Assembly: GCA_011523515.1 (NCBI GenBank) | Contig: WTGO01000069.1 | Location: 135,890 to 170,881, forward strand | Direction of reading: 5' to 3' | From: Chloroflexota bacterium | GTDB taxonomy: Bacteria; Chloroflexota; Anaerolineae; Aggregatilineales; Phototrophicaceae | Length of the DNA stretch: 34,992 nucleotides | Shown here: piece after piece, positions 1-10,000 of the stretch | Layout: the number at the start of each line of letters is the position of its first letter | Numbering within the stretch: the stretch's first letter is position 1 | Made by a program: the position numbers and the translations under genes | Notes under the pieces: model-generated | What the model saw: the letters and a program-made list of their open reading frames with translations, nothing else | Databases searched by the model: none | Told to the model about the DNA's origin: nothing

Positions 1-999
1 ATGTGAGAGCTCTTCGATGAACAGCAGGGCGCCGGCGGTCGCCAAGGCGAGCACGAATATCAGGGCGATCTCACGCCAGGGTATGCTTCGCCACTTGTCG
101 CGAAAGGCATAGAGCGCTGTCGACACCAGTACGAAAGCGGCGCTCAAAATGGACAGGGACATCCAGTACAGCCAGCTGACGCGCTGCGTATCCGATAAGT
201 CTTGAAAGGGCGTGCCACGGCCGGCGATGAGTTCGGCCGGAATGATGTCAACGACAATGTACATGCCCAGCGTGATCAAGCCGCCTAGCAGGATGCCCAG
301 CATGATCGATTGAAACAGATACCGGCCGCGCAACGCCCAGCGGTGCTGCGCCAAGCGCACCAAAAAAAAGATCAGCAGAAAGCTGGCGAATATGGCGATG
401 TAGATGAAGGCCGTCTCTTTGGAGCCCAGATTCAGAATCATGGCGGCCGCAAAGAGGTAGAGCCAGATTGCCCGCCGCCGGTAACGCGCTCCGCCATCGA
501 GGTACATTAAAATGCAATAGGCCATGACCATGCCAAAGAAGATCGACGGCGTATCGTGGCGGATGTAGCGGTTGTAATAGAGAATCAGCGGCGAAATCAG
601 CAGCATGGTCGACGCCAGGATCGCGCCCCAGCGCCCCAGCCATTTTCGCCATAACAGCGGGAACATCACCATGAACACGCCGAGCAGCGCCGTGTAAATT
701 CGGCCCGTGAAATCGCTGTCGCCAAACAAATAAAAGGACAGTGCGGTTGCGTGAAAGAGCACCGGTCCGTGCATCAGCGGCGTGTGCTGGAAGTTGCCTT
801 CGTTGTAAAGATTGTAGGAAAAACGCGTATGCAAACTCTCGTCGTGGCTCATGACGCGGCTGTCCAGCATGTGGAAACGCGTGAAGATCGCCAGCAGCAA
901 AATGGCGACGTAAGCAGCGAACTCCCAATTGACCGTCAACCGTTGCGACAGAATCCCGCTCAAGACATTATCTTCCTGCTGGTTGGGGGACGTTATCAT
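1..999 (-). CDS. Agl23-like (TIGR03663-type) membrane glycosyltransferase, C-terminus outside the window
   Basis: The reading frame is open from an ATG at 999 down to base 1, so 333 residues are visible and the C-terminus is missing. An in-frame TAG four codons upstream fixes the start. After a short polar N-terminus comes a first membrane helix, then the loop SHDESLHTRFSYNLY, then NFQHTPLMHGP and, near residue 140, YYNRYIRHD. These match the Chloroflexi/haloarchaeal family annotated as 'flippase activity-associated protein Agl23', which has a GT-C-like polytopic layout. The acidic loop after helix 1 sits where GT39/PMT enzymes place catalytic Asp/Glu. Several more hydrophobic helices follow. 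It is the last gene of the minus-strand block, 48 bases after the anti-sigma gene. Family assignment is firm. The sugar substrate, and whether it is a transferase or an accessory protein, cannot be told from sequence. Confidence 0.82.
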   Translation of the reverse strand, partial: MITSPNQQEDNVLSGILSQRLTVNWEFAAYVAILLLAIFTRFHMLDSRVMSHDESLHTRFSYNLYNEGNFQHTPLMHGPVLFHATALSFYLFGDSDFTGRIYTALLGVFMVMFPLLWRKWLGRWGAILASTMLLISPLILYYNRYIRHDTPSIFFGMVMAYCILMYLDGGARYRRRAIWLYLFAAAMILNLGSKETAFIYIAIFASFLLIFFLVRLAQHRWALRGRYLFQSIMLGILLGGLITLGMYIVVDIIPAELIAGRGTPFQDLSDTQRVSWLYWMSLSILSAAFVLVSTALYAFRDKWRSIPWREIALIFVLALATAGALLFIEELSH

Positions 1000-1047
1000 C
1001 TTGCGCTAGCCTGCGTTCGGTGATTGGAGCGAGAAGTCTGTGAACCG

Positions 1048-1575
1048 TCAGAAGCGCGGCGACGGCGTGCTCTGCAGCATAAGCGTTGTCCTCTGGGCGC
1101 CGGGTTCCACGGTCGCGAATAGAGGCGCGCGTGACATGTCTCGTGCTGGCGGACGAACGACTACAGCATAATGCGGCCCGCGCGCGAAGTTGATCGAAAG
1201 CACGGACGAATTGTAACCCAGCGCTAATGGCAGCATGAGCGCAAGTGTAATTGCCAAGGCTGCCAGCCCGTAGCTGAATTGCATGCTCGAGCGCCAACTG
1301 AAATCGCTATACCAGGCTGACCGCGATTGCGGCGTCTGCAGATCGGCTTGCAACGCCGACCAAACTTTGTCAAGTCGCTGTGAATTCGGCCGACCAAACG
1401 TGGGCAAGCTTCTTTCCAGCTTCTGAGCGAACTCCCGGTGGCGCATGTATTCGCGATAGCAGTCTTCGTTTTCGTCGATGTAGCGCGCTACCCGCCGCCG
1501 CACTGGATCGGCCAGGTCGCCGCTTAAGTAGCGGGCCATGTGAACTTTGCAGTAGCGAAATTTGAATTTGACCAT
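1048..1575 (-). CDS. Putative membrane-anchored anti-sigma factor with a degenerate zinc-finger
   Basis: This 175-residue protein begins 29 bases after the ECF sigma stop codon, the usual place for a cognate anti-sigma factor. Its N-terminal ~45 residues have the zf-HC2/ZAS layout (Cys9, His12, then YLSGDL, then a helix ending in Cys39). The His and first Cys of the normal HxxxCxxC motif appear replaced by Tyr32 and Asn36, so zinc binding is doubtful. One hydrophobic segment lies at about residues 92-115 (LAALAITLALMLPLALG). A short extracytoplasmic tail of ~60 residues follows, with no recognisable domain. The frame stays open well upstream, overlapping the sigma gene. The ATG at 1575 is preferred because it gives the conserved anti-sigma N-terminus and avoids that overlap. 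Its role as the sigma factor's antagonist is inferred from position and architecture. Confidence 0.7.
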   Translation of the reverse strand: MVKFKFRYCKVHMARYLSGDLADPVRRRVARYIDENEDCYREYMRHREFAQKLERSLPTFGRPNSQRLDKVWSALQADLQTPQSRSAWYSDFSWRSSMQFSYGLAALAITLALMLPLALGYNSSVLSINFARGPHYAVVVRPPARDMSRAPLFATVEPGAQRTTLMLQSTPSPRF

Positions 1576-1604
1576 CGTCCGGCACAAACCTCTAGTGTTG
1601 ACCG

Positions 1605-2210
1605 CTAATGCACACGCAACAATTCTTCCAGCAAGCCCAGCCCGACCGGCTGCAACGCTTGACGCAAGCGCTCGTGCCCGAGGCGCACGCGGCTCTCGGC
1701 GGTCTTCTGCGGGCAGCCCATGACTTCCGAGATTTCGCGATATGTCATGCCCTGGCCATAACGCAGCACAATGGCTTCGCGCAGTCGTGGCGAGAGATCT
1801 TGCAAGGCGCTCGAAATCGATTCGCTGGCGTCGCGCCGAATTGCGGCCGCTTCCGGCGCTTCCGCTGGCGGCGCCTTCAACTCCAGGCCCAGCCACTGTG
1901 TAATGTCTACCGTGATGAAACGCTTGCGCCGGTATGTATTGCGGCAGCGGCTAATGGCTATCGTATAGAGCCAGGTCTTCAGCGATGCTTTGCGCGAATC
2001 AAAACGCTGCAGATTCTTGAATGCATACAGAAAAGACTCTTGCAAAATGTCTTCGGCGTCTTGTTCGTTGAGGAGAAGGCTGTAACAGAGGCGATACAAA
2101 CTGGCCGCGAATCGGTCATAGAGCTCGGCATAACCGCTTTGCTCTCCCTTGAGAGCGCGATCGACGATGGCGTCAATCTCTTCGCGCATGGCTAATCGCT
2201 TGTCTGTCAT
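1605..2210 (-). CDS. ECF-type RNA polymerase sigma factor (sigma-70 family)
   Basis: This 201-residue protein has only sigma regions 2 and 4, as in ECF factors. Region 2 lies at about residues 30-95 and includes EQDAEDILQESFLYAFKN and the promoter-melting stretch SLKTWLYTIAISRCRN. Region 4 lies near residues 135-190, with LSPRLREAIVLRYGQGMTY and a helix-turn-helix (EISEVMGCPQKTAESRVRLG). The linker is Ala/Pro-rich. Starts are possible at 2270, 2210 and 2189. 2210 was chosen because a GAGAG stretch lies just upstream and because the 2270 start codon lies within an arm of a strong inverted repeat. It sits after four large membrane glycosyltransferase-type genes and just before a putative anti-sigma gene. 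Control of envelope or glycan genes is plausible but inferred. Confidence 0.9.
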   Translation of the reverse strand: MTDKRLAMREEIDAIVDRALKGEQSGYAELYDRFAASLYRLCYSLLLNEQDAEDILQESFLYAFKNLQRFDSRKASLKTWLYTIAISRCRNTYRRKRFITVDITQWLGLELKAPPAEAPEAAAIRRDASESISSALQDLSPRLREAIVLRYGQGMTYREISEVMGCPQKTAESRVRLGHERLRQALQPVGLGLLEELLRVH

Positions 2211-2262
2211 AGTCTCTCGCTTGTCGCGCACGATTGCTGGACACTTCTCATTGTACACGCAG

Positions 2263-2290
2263 GCCGGCAATCGTCCTCAGTGTTGCCGGC
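2263..2290 (-). promoter_or_regulatory. Perfect 8-bp inverted repeat between the glycosyltransferase block and the sigma gene
   Basis: GCCGGCAA at 2263-2270 pairs exactly with TTGCCGGC at 2283-2290 around a 12-base loop, one base past the stop codon of the upstream minus-strand gene. No T-run follows on either strand, so it is not a standard intrinsic terminator. A TACAAT hexamer lies just downstream on the minus strand, but no matching -35 was found. It could be a transcript-end stabiliser, a weak terminator, or an operator for the sigma/anti-sigma pair. Confidence 0.45.
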
Positions 2291-2291
2291 T

Positions 2292-4298
2292 TCAATTGGC
2301 GGCTACGCCAGCATAGACATCTTGTCGCAGCCACAATATTACCGCTTCTTCTTCAAATTGTTCAGCGTCAAGCTGGCCCTGCGCCCACAAGGCCGGCAGG
2401 TTCCAGCGATCCAAGTCGTTCAACAGAAGCCTGCGGCGGAGCACGAAGCGCTGGCCGACATAATTGCCGCTGATGGCGGACGTCTGGGCAGGGTCGTCGG
2501 CTGTGATAATGGTTTTCCGGCCGTCCACGGCGCCGGACGCTCGCACGAAGTCCGCATTGGGAAAATCGCGCGCGAGCCAGGCCATCAATCCGTCCTCACG
2601 GATGATGCCGCCTTCGTCGGCCACAATGGCAAGCTCCAATGCAGGAAAACCGGACGAATGTCGCTCGGCCAGTTCAAAGAGCGAATCTCGGAGCAGATAG
2701 GCGTCTTCGGCGACAGCGACTTCTCGCCACAAGCCGTCCGGGTTATGCGTGTCCGCGACGGAAGCCTGCCAAGCGCCGCCAAGCCCGGATAGCAGCAGAA
2801 ACACGAAATACCCGATTCCCGTACCCTGCAGACAAGTGCCCAGGCCCCAGAAATTCGCGACCAATAGAAACACGATGGCCGCAATGATCCCGCTCGCCAG
2901 CAAGAGGCCCAAACCTTGCGCCAATCGCAGCTGAGACGGCTCCGACAGCAATCCGACGAGTTCGCTGACGCCTGTGCCGCTTGGCACTGCTGCCAGCAAA
3001 CGAGCCACTTGCATGAATTGCACGGACAAAATGAATAGACACATGAGCACGGCCGCGGAAATCGCCCACTTTGCCCACCAATACTGCGTCGTATAAAGCA
3101 GGCTGCCGCTTTCGCTTTGGCTCTCGTCGTCATTCTCGTCGCCGCTCGACCAGAGCACCACGACTCGTCGATTCACCAGCAGCTGGGTAACGCCATAGCT
3201 CGCCAGCAGACTGAGCGGCACAACGACCCACAGGGCGTCCGCCGGGCCCGCCCCCGGGTAAAGCAGCAATCCGATTGCGCCCAGGGCAGCCCAGGCCGCG
3301 GCGAAACGGTCGACGTAGGTTACATCACCGTGTTTCCACAGAAGCCAGGCGCCGCCCAAAGCGAATAATATCAGCAGCGGCTCCTGCAGCAGCAGGACTG
3401 CCAACCCCAGACGAGTACCGCTGGCGGATTGGCTGTGAATGCTGCCGCTGATGGCGGATTCGATCAGCTGACCCACCGTACTCAGTCCCGACGGGTTCAG
3501 CATCAAGAGCGTTGCAGTCGATGCGACAAGCAGGAGCGGGACCAGCAGCACCTTTGTGAAAGGGAACTCACGGGTTCGCATGACGGCCAACTGCAATATA
3601 TCATCGCCGGGCAGCTCCAGGCGTTGAGGCGCGCTCAAGGCTGTGCGCCAGACGGCCAACCAGCCGGCTACCAGCAGCACGAGCAGCAGCGGAACACCGG
3701 AGGGGCCTGATAGCAGGAGCATGGCTGTCACGAAGGCAGTCGCCCAATAGGCGTCGCGCAGGCGCGTCGAATACCAATAACGTCTGATCATCCAGACCGC
3801 CAGGATTGTGAAGAGCAGTATGAAACTGGCGCCCTCAGCGTATCGTGACGCGGCCAGTGGCGTGGTCAGCAGGGAAAGCAAAACTGCCCATATGAAGGTT
3901 CGCGTTCGCCCCAGACCGTCGCGAAAGAGCAGGGGGGTCAAGGCGAGCGCCAAACCCGCCAGCGCCGACGCCAGGCGAGTCGTCAGTTCACTGGCGCCCG
4001 CAAGCGAAAAGGCTGCCAATTGCGCCAGGTAGGTCAGGGGACTGCTAGATCTGGCGAACGAACCTGGCGCATCATCTTCAACCGTATGCCAGGCATGCAG
4101 CGCTTGCTGCGCCTCGCCATCCGAAAGTGGCGTCACGTCGAGCATGGTCACGCGAAGAAACAGGGCGAGCAATGCCAAGCCGACGTAAGCGAGCCACTCG
4201 GCGTCAATGCTCAACGAAGGCGTTTTGGCTGTTTGCGCGCCGGCATCGGCGTCGAGCAGATTCGAGTGCGCAGACATAAGGCGGAATTCAGCATCCAT
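2292..4298 (-). CDS. Polytopic GT-C-like membrane protein, GT39-related
   Basis: This 668-residue protein has a polar N-terminus of ~32 residues and then a first helix (residues ~34-50). The loop LSDGEAQQALHAWHTV occupies the position of the catalytic acidic loop of GT39/PMT enzymes, but reads DGE rather than DE. About a dozen hydrophobic helices follow to residue ~500. An acidic, Ser-rich cytoplasmic-type insert (DENDDESQSESGS) lies near residue 385. The last ~150 residues look soluble and end with a Trp-rich stretch (ILWLRQDVY) that recalls Agl23-type C-termini. It starts 51 bases after the DUF2298 gene and probably shares its transcript. An alternative ATG lies at 4277. It belongs to the GT-C superfamily by layout. 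The precise family and substrate were not recognised. Confidence 0.78.
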   Translation of the reverse strand: MDAEFRLMSAHSNLLDADAGAQTAKTPSLSIDAEWLAYVGLALLALFLRVTMLDVTPLSDGEAQQALHAWHTVEDDAPGSFARSSSPLTYLAQLAAFSLAGASELTTRLASALAGLALALTPLLFRDGLGRTRTFIWAVLLSLLTTPLAASRYAEGASFILLFTILAVWMIRRYWYSTRLRDAYWATAFVTAMLLLSGPSGVPLLLVLLVAGWLAVWRTALSAPQRLELPGDDILQLAVMRTREFPFTKVLLVPLLLVASTATLLMLNPSGLSTVGQLIESAISGSIHSQSASGTRLGLAVLLLQEPLLILFALGGAWLLWKHGDVTYVDRFAAAWAALGAIGLLLYPGAGPADALWVVVPLSLLASYGVTQLLVNRRVVVLWSSGDENDDESQSESGSLLYTTQYWWAKWAISAAVLMCLFILSVQFMQVARLLAAVPSGTGVSELVGLLSEPSQLRLAQGLGLLLASGIIAAIVFLLVANFWGLGTCLQGTGIGYFVFLLLSGLGGAWQASVADTHNPDGLWREVAVAEDAYLLRDSLFELAERHSSGFPALELAIVADEGGIIREDGLMAWLARDFPNADFVRASGAVDGRKTIITADDPAQTSAISGNYVGQRFVLRRRLLLNDLDRWNLPALWAQGQLDAEQFEEEAVILWLRQDVYAGVAAN

Positions 4299-4349
4299 TA
4301 CTTATCGGCGTCGAAACGGGCAAGCGAGCAAGCATGGTGTCTGGCGCCT

Positions 4350-7097
4350 TCACTCTGCGGCGCCTGTGTAATATATCCTCGAGTTTCCCGATTCGCATAC
4401 TACGGGCAGGCTGTCGAGAAACTTCTCTTCGCCCAAACTGCCGTACTGCTGGCGCTCGGTTGATCCATACATGATATGCGAAATGTCGTACCGCTCAAGG
4501 ATTTGTTCCACTTCGCTCATTTCGTGACGCGTATACAACTCCTTAAGGTCATTGGCGCGCGAGCCGGCGATTTCGTAGTATGTCGCGCCCCGCCACTGTC
4601 GTTCGTGGTTTTCCCAACCGAGCACGACCGGGATGCCGGCCAGTGTGCCGACTCGGCCGAAGGCGACGTCGTAGGCTTGGCCAACCGCTTCCGCGACTAC
4701 AGCATCGGTTTGACCAACTAACTCGTCCAAACAGCTTATGACCATTTGATCATTGAATTCCAGCAGGCCGGCGGCGCCATCTAGCGTCAGCGGTTCCTGA
4801 ACGATAATGTCGAAATCCTTAAATACTGCGATGCCGTCTGCTGCGGATCGTAGCAGGTCGGCCTCGGTAGCATCGTTCAGACTTACGCGCGAATAGAGGA
4901 CAGTTCCTCGCTCGACTTTTTCTCCGTTGTAAACTTGCCGATTCGCGTGCTCCCATGCGCTCGGCGGCGAATAGCGTTGCCGCTCCGATGCGAAATGCCG
5001 ACCGCTTTCTATCCAGGCGCGATGGTGGGTGGCGGCGACGCCATACAGCAGACCGGCAATGATGGCGATCAGGAATATACATGCCATCGCCCGGCGTAGG
5101 ACAGCGCTCGGAGACGGCAAGCCGCGATCAATAATAACGCTATAGAGAGCGTACGCCGCGGCCAGGCTCCAAAGCATCCAGGCCTGGTAGTACAGCTTGA
5201 AAACGGTATTGATGCGTACATAGAAATTGTCCTTTAGATAGAAGAACTCGCAAAACAGCGTCAGGCAAAGCCCCATGCCAATCAAAAGCATGACGAATCC
5301 TGTGGCGCGCGGGTAGCTGACCCAACTGAATGCGACTTCGCCCGATGTCGCCGCACCGTCTTTGTAGGGGAAAAGGCGAGTCACCACGAGGCCAATGCCC
5401 AGGGCGAGCAGAATCGAGGTCAGCCCGTAGGCCAATCGCCTTTGGGCGATCTGACCGACGACTTCTTCGCTTAGCTGCTGCGAGCTAGCCAGATTTCCGG
5501 TGATTGGCGCATTGGGATTGCCGATGGCGATTAACGAGCTCAATAGGATCATGAGCGCAAACATGCCCAGAAGCACGCCGATGCCGGCTTTTGCGCCGAG
5601 CCGCCAATTCAAGCGACGGTCCGCTCGACCGCGCCAGACTTCCACCAGCAGATAGGCGCTCAAAATTACGAGAAGCGGCCCAAACATGATGAAGAAGCGT
5701 TGAAATAGCGAGGGGTGCAGCAAGTTGGGCAGAATACCCCCCGCCTGCGATCGAAAGCCCACAAAATAGGGCAAGTAAGCGGCCCCGGCGACCAGCGCGA
5801 GCATCACGCCGAACTTTGTCAGCGCGATCCAGTCGCGCGGCGACAGGCGGCCGCTCTCGCTGGTCATAAGCCGCCGCAAAGCCTCGGCGCCAACAATGCC
5901 CAGCAGAAACGCAGGCGCGTCCCACGCGTTAAGAAACGCCAAGCCGCCGACGGCGACGCCATACAGGAGCAGGTGACCGGCAGGCGGTTCGCGGCTCCAG
6001 AGTAAAAGGTTTAGCATCAGCCCTATGCCCATGATCAAAAACGGCAGCGAAAGCACATGAGGATGATTGTCCGACAGAATGAAACTGAAGGCCGGAAATT
6101 CGCCGATCGGCTGGATACCGGTCAGCCGGCCGCTCAAGTCGTAATCCGATGGTACGCGGCTGGCATTAAACCACCACCAGTGATTCCAGCTCGATGTATC
6201 CAGGTTGAGCGCCGCGCCTGTTTCCGGCTGGTAGTCGATACGGTCGAAATCCGGCAGCTTCTGGGTACGCCAGAATTCAAAATAGGCTTGTGGCGCGCTG
6301 CGTGATGCCAGCGGCAGTTCGATCAGCGGCAGTTGGAAATTGCCCATGGCCAGCATGATCATGATCCCGATCACGCCTGTAAACATCGCAGCCATGCGGG
6401 ACTCCGCATACGCGCGCCGCAAGCCCCGCGAGCCGAGAGAGCGCGAACGTACGAGGTTGTAGACGACGCCGAATGTCGTGATTCCGGTCAGCGCAAATTG
6501 CGACGCGACCGTCAGATTAAAGCCAATGGTGCTGCTGATGCCGCTCAGCATCGACAGAGCGGACGACATGATATAGCCCATGTAGTAATAGCTAATGGAA
6601 TAGCCGGACATCCAGGGGTCATTGGGCGGAAAGCTGGCGCTGCGCTGCGTGGCGCTCAGGAATGCCAATTCCATCGGCTTCTCGGTGCCAAGAAGATCAT
6701 TTTGATGCGCCCGGTATAACGCCCAGCCCACAAACAGCAGGGCGAAGAGCAGCTCGGCAACCATAACCAGGGCACGGTTCTCCCGCCACCAGTTGGAGAA
6801 TAGGCCGCGGTCGCGCGCGCGAAAATAAAGCGCCAGCGACGCTGCCAGCACCAGCAGCCAGGTCAGGACTACACTGCCGACCGCATTTTCCAGGAAGCCG
6901 TAACTGCCCAGCAGCCAGTAGACCCAGGTCGCGATCAGCATGCCCAGCGGCCGCGCGAGCGTATAGCCTCCGTCAGGCAGCGCCGACAAATAACGCAGAG
7001 CGACCGGCAAGACAGCGGCGCCGGCCAGGGTAATCCAGAGCCACCAGAGGAATATCAGGTGACCCTCGCGCGCCAGCCAGTCCAGGACGAGAGTCAT
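4350..7097 (-). CDS. Stand-alone DUF2298 ('YYY') membrane protein
   Basis: This 915-residue polytopic protein carries the DUF2298 hallmarks in order. EKPMELAF is followed by FPPNDPWMSGYSISYYYMGY at residues ~137-175 (the 'YYY' motif). SDNHPHVLSLP lies near residue 343, and INTVFKLYYQAW near 632. Helices fill most of residues 1-690. The last ~220 residues form a soluble domain that includes LGWENHERQW near 829. Its ATG overlaps the stop codon of the upstream gene as ATGA (7094-7097), so the two are very likely translationally coupled. DUF2298 proteins occur in Chloroflexi and haloarchaea and are presumed GT-C glycosyltransferases, but no reaction is established to my knowledge. The acidic DPW and SDNHPH motifs are candidate active-site loops (inference). 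It resembles the C-terminal half of its neighbour throughout. Confidence 0.88.
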   Translation of the reverse strand: MTLVLDWLAREGHLIFLWWLWITLAGAAVLPVALRYLSALPDGGYTLARPLGMLIATWVYWLLGSYGFLENAVGSVVLTWLLVLAASLALYFRARDRGLFSNWWRENRALVMVAELLFALLFVGWALYRAHQNDLLGTEKPMELAFLSATQRSASFPPNDPWMSGYSISYYYMGYIMSSALSMLSGISSTIGFNLTVASQFALTGITTFGVVYNLVRSRSLGSRGLRRAYAESRMAAMFTGVIGIMIMLAMGNFQLPLIELPLASRSAPQAYFEFWRTQKLPDFDRIDYQPETGAALNLDTSSWNHWWWFNASRVPSDYDLSGRLTGIQPIGEFPAFSFILSDNHPHVLSLPFLIMGIGLMLNLLLWSREPPAGHLLLYGVAVGGLAFLNAWDAPAFLLGIVGAEALRRLMTSESGRLSPRDWIALTKFGVMLALVAGAAYLPYFVGFRSQAGGILPNLLHPSLFQRFFIMFGPLLVILSAYLLVEVWRGRADRRLNWRLGAKAGIGVLLGMFALMILLSSLIAIGNPNAPITGNLASSQQLSEEVVGQIAQRRLAYGLTSILLALGIGLVVTRLFPYKDGAATSGEVAFSWVSYPRATGFVMLLIGMGLCLTLFCEFFYLKDNFYVRINTVFKLYYQAWMLWSLAAAYALYSVIIDRGLPSPSAVLRRAMACIFLIAIIAGLLYGVAATHHRAWIESGRHFASERQRYSPPSAWEHANRQVYNGEKVERGTVLYSRVSLNDATEADLLRSAADGIAVFKDFDIIVQEPLTLDGAAGLLEFNDQMVISCLDELVGQTDAVVAEAVGQAYDVAFGRVGTLAGIPVVLGWENHERQWRGATYYEIAGSRANDLKELYTRHEMSEVEQILERYDISHIMYGSTERQQYGSLGEEKFLDSLPVVCESGNSRIYYTGAAE

Positions 7098-10000
7098 GAA
7101 TGCCGCTCCACCAGGTATTGCATCAATGCGCCTTCATTCACCTGATAGATCTTGCCCCCGTCTACCTCGAAACTGACCGAAAGCAAGCCTTGGTCCGTCA
7201 TTCGGTCAAGTTTTTCCAAGCCCTCGACAGTCGAATGCACGGCTTCCAGTCCACTTCGGATAATGTACTTGACGTCGAAATGATGAATGATGTCGACCGC
7301 CACGTCTATGCTGTCGGTATCGTAAAACTTATGGATATTGCGTTCGCGCTGGAACACCCACTCGTTCATTGGGAAAAACGTCCGCTGCTGCCGCTGATGG
7401 AAGTTCCAGCCCAAGACCGAGGGCAAGCCGGTCATGATCGAGTAGCGGCCGTTCCACTGATATTCGCTGCCGGGCCGCCGCCCCTCGAGGATGACGGGCG
7501 ACCCCTCGACATTTTCTTGCATCCAGCGTATCAGCTGATAGTCGACATTGAGATCTATGATGCTGCTTTGGCCGCGATCGGGCGCTGTCTCGAAATGAGT
7601 CGACTGCGTCATATAGTCCATACCGTGCAGCGTGAGCGGCAGCTCTGGCGCCATGCGATCGAATGAGCGCGCGCGTGTGGCCATAATTGGAAACAGCCCA
7701 GCCATCACGAAAAGCACCACGCATGGCGTATACCATATGACTTGCAATCGGCGGCTGAAACCCTGAGCCGCCCGCCACAGACAGGCATAGGCTACGCCGC
7801 CCGCCACGCTCAGCAGTAGCCAAACCTGAATGTAAAACTTGAATACCGTATTCTGTCGGCCAATGTCGCCGCCAATGACGATGATTTCCACGCCCAGCGT
7901 CATAGACAGCGCCAAGCCGATTAGAACCAGGGTGTAGCGCATGTATTGGGATTGGCCGGGCCGGAAGAATAGCAACGTAATCCAGCAGACCAAGGGCAGA
8001 ACGACCAGGGCGACCTGATAGCCGATTAAGGCGAGTATGATGGCGAGCAGACCGATCACGGTCACAACCACTGTCACTCGACTCACCAACATCCGGTGCT
8101 CAAGCAGCGCTTTGACACGAGTATTGCGCAGCCAGTTTGAAGTCTCCCAGAGCAGCAGCGATACGATGAGAAACAGAAACAGTCCGTGAATATCGAAGTA
8201 GGCCCAAAGGGGCGTCTTGCCGCCCTCCCATAGCTGAATGCTGTTGTAGGTCGCCGCATACCAGGAGGTGTAGGGCAGGGCAAAACCCAGGTTCAAAAAG
8301 ATGAAACCGCCGATCGACGCGGCGAAATCCAGCGCCGAATCGCGCACAAATCGATAGCGAATGATGAACCAAACGATGACCGCGCCAGCAGCCGCCGCAA
8401 ACGCGCTGCGCAGCACACTGAACAGGCTGGCTGCGAGCCCCGACGGCGCTCCGTTCGCCAAAACAGCGGCGGCGCCGGTTGCCACAAGCAGGGTACTTGC
8501 CAGGACAAGGTAGAAACGTGTATCCCGAACCGGACGGAAGGTCGATCTCCAGCGTATCCACCAGGCGTAAGACAGCGCCACGATCGCGAACAGGATCATC
8601 GAAGGCCAATCCCAGGTATTGGTCGCCCGAATCGCGCCGACGGTTAAGGCGACCAGCATAATCGCGGCGAACCGTTCGACTTTGCGGCGGTTATCGCGGC
8701 CGGCCTGCGCCACTTCGTTGAAAAGAAGCAGGACCGTCAGCAAGATCAGCGGCATGCTGAGCATGTGGGCGTGCAGGTCGCCGTAAAGAAATGTGAAATA
8801 AGGCATCTCAGTGATGGCGCCGCCACGGACACCAGGTGTCTCAGCCAAGACGCGCGAGGGTCCCCAATACCAGCGGTCGCTGCCGATGGGCAAGCGTTCG
8901 CCTTGCAGGGCGCGCCCGGCGCCGCGCAGCAATCCGCCAATCAGCGAGGTTGAGTTGTGGATCTCGTAACGCAGGCTGTCCCATGGATGTCGCTCGGAGA
9001 CACGTCGGGCGAGGTCCGCGCGGACGTCTTCCGGGGCAGACGCGCCGTTTGCCGATTCATACTCGCCGATCAGAAAACGCTGCAGCCCATGTGGGGTTTG
9101 ATAGCCGCCTAGCGTCGCCATCCCGTTGCCGAAGACGCGCACGGTATCAAGATTGCCCAATACCACGCACAAGACCAGCGCCGCGATGCCGGCGACCCAG
9201 GGATTGCCAAGTTGTCGCCGGGACCGCTTTGAGAAACTGGCGCCATTTCCATCCTGTCGCCAACGCGACAGGATGTTGAACGCAGCCGAGAAGGCGCCGA
9301 GCCCGGTCAAGCTGAAGATGGTGGGTATCATCAGGTTGTACGCGAAAGACGGGACGACGCCCAGCAGCAGCGTCGGCGCGCCCAGCAATACATAACCGAA
9401 GTAGTAATAGTTGATGAATCCGCCGGAGAACCAGGGGTCAATTGGCGGGAATGTAGTGCTGCGCAAGACACCGTTGAGATAGGCGAAATCCATAGGTTTT
9501 TCGCCGCCCTTATAGGGGTGCCAGAGGTCGGGATTGGACAAGCGCACGGCGATCATCATCAGAAACGCCGCGAAAGCGATCAGCTCGATCCAGGCCAGAC
9601 GCTTCCAGTGATCGCGAATAAACTCCACGAATTTGATGCGAAGCATGGTCGCGCTGATGACAGCGAGAAGAACCAGCGACAAGAGAATGCCGCCTTGCGT
9701 CCAGATTGGGATTTTCAAGCTGGATACCGCCCAGGAAAACCAGGCCACGACAAGCAAGCCCACGAGTTTGCAAAGGCCGTAGCCACCATCAGCCATGTTG
9801 GGAAACACGGCGTACACCAGGGGAAAGGCGATGATGCCGAATGCGAACAGCGCCGCGTACCAGATGATGACGCCCGCCAGCTGGTTGGTGTTGACAATAC
9901 TATCGCTGAAAAAACGCTGCGACCAGGTTCCGCCATTGCTCTGCGCAGCTCGTTCTTCCGGCGGGAAGGTCAAGGCGGTTGGAACGGGTTGGGCTTCAAC

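Noticed and set aside
248..928. A 226-codon minus-strand open frame
   Set aside because: It lies inside the Agl23-like gene in another frame; its product is rich in Arg, His and Ala and has no membrane pattern, while the frame from 999 gives clear family motifs.
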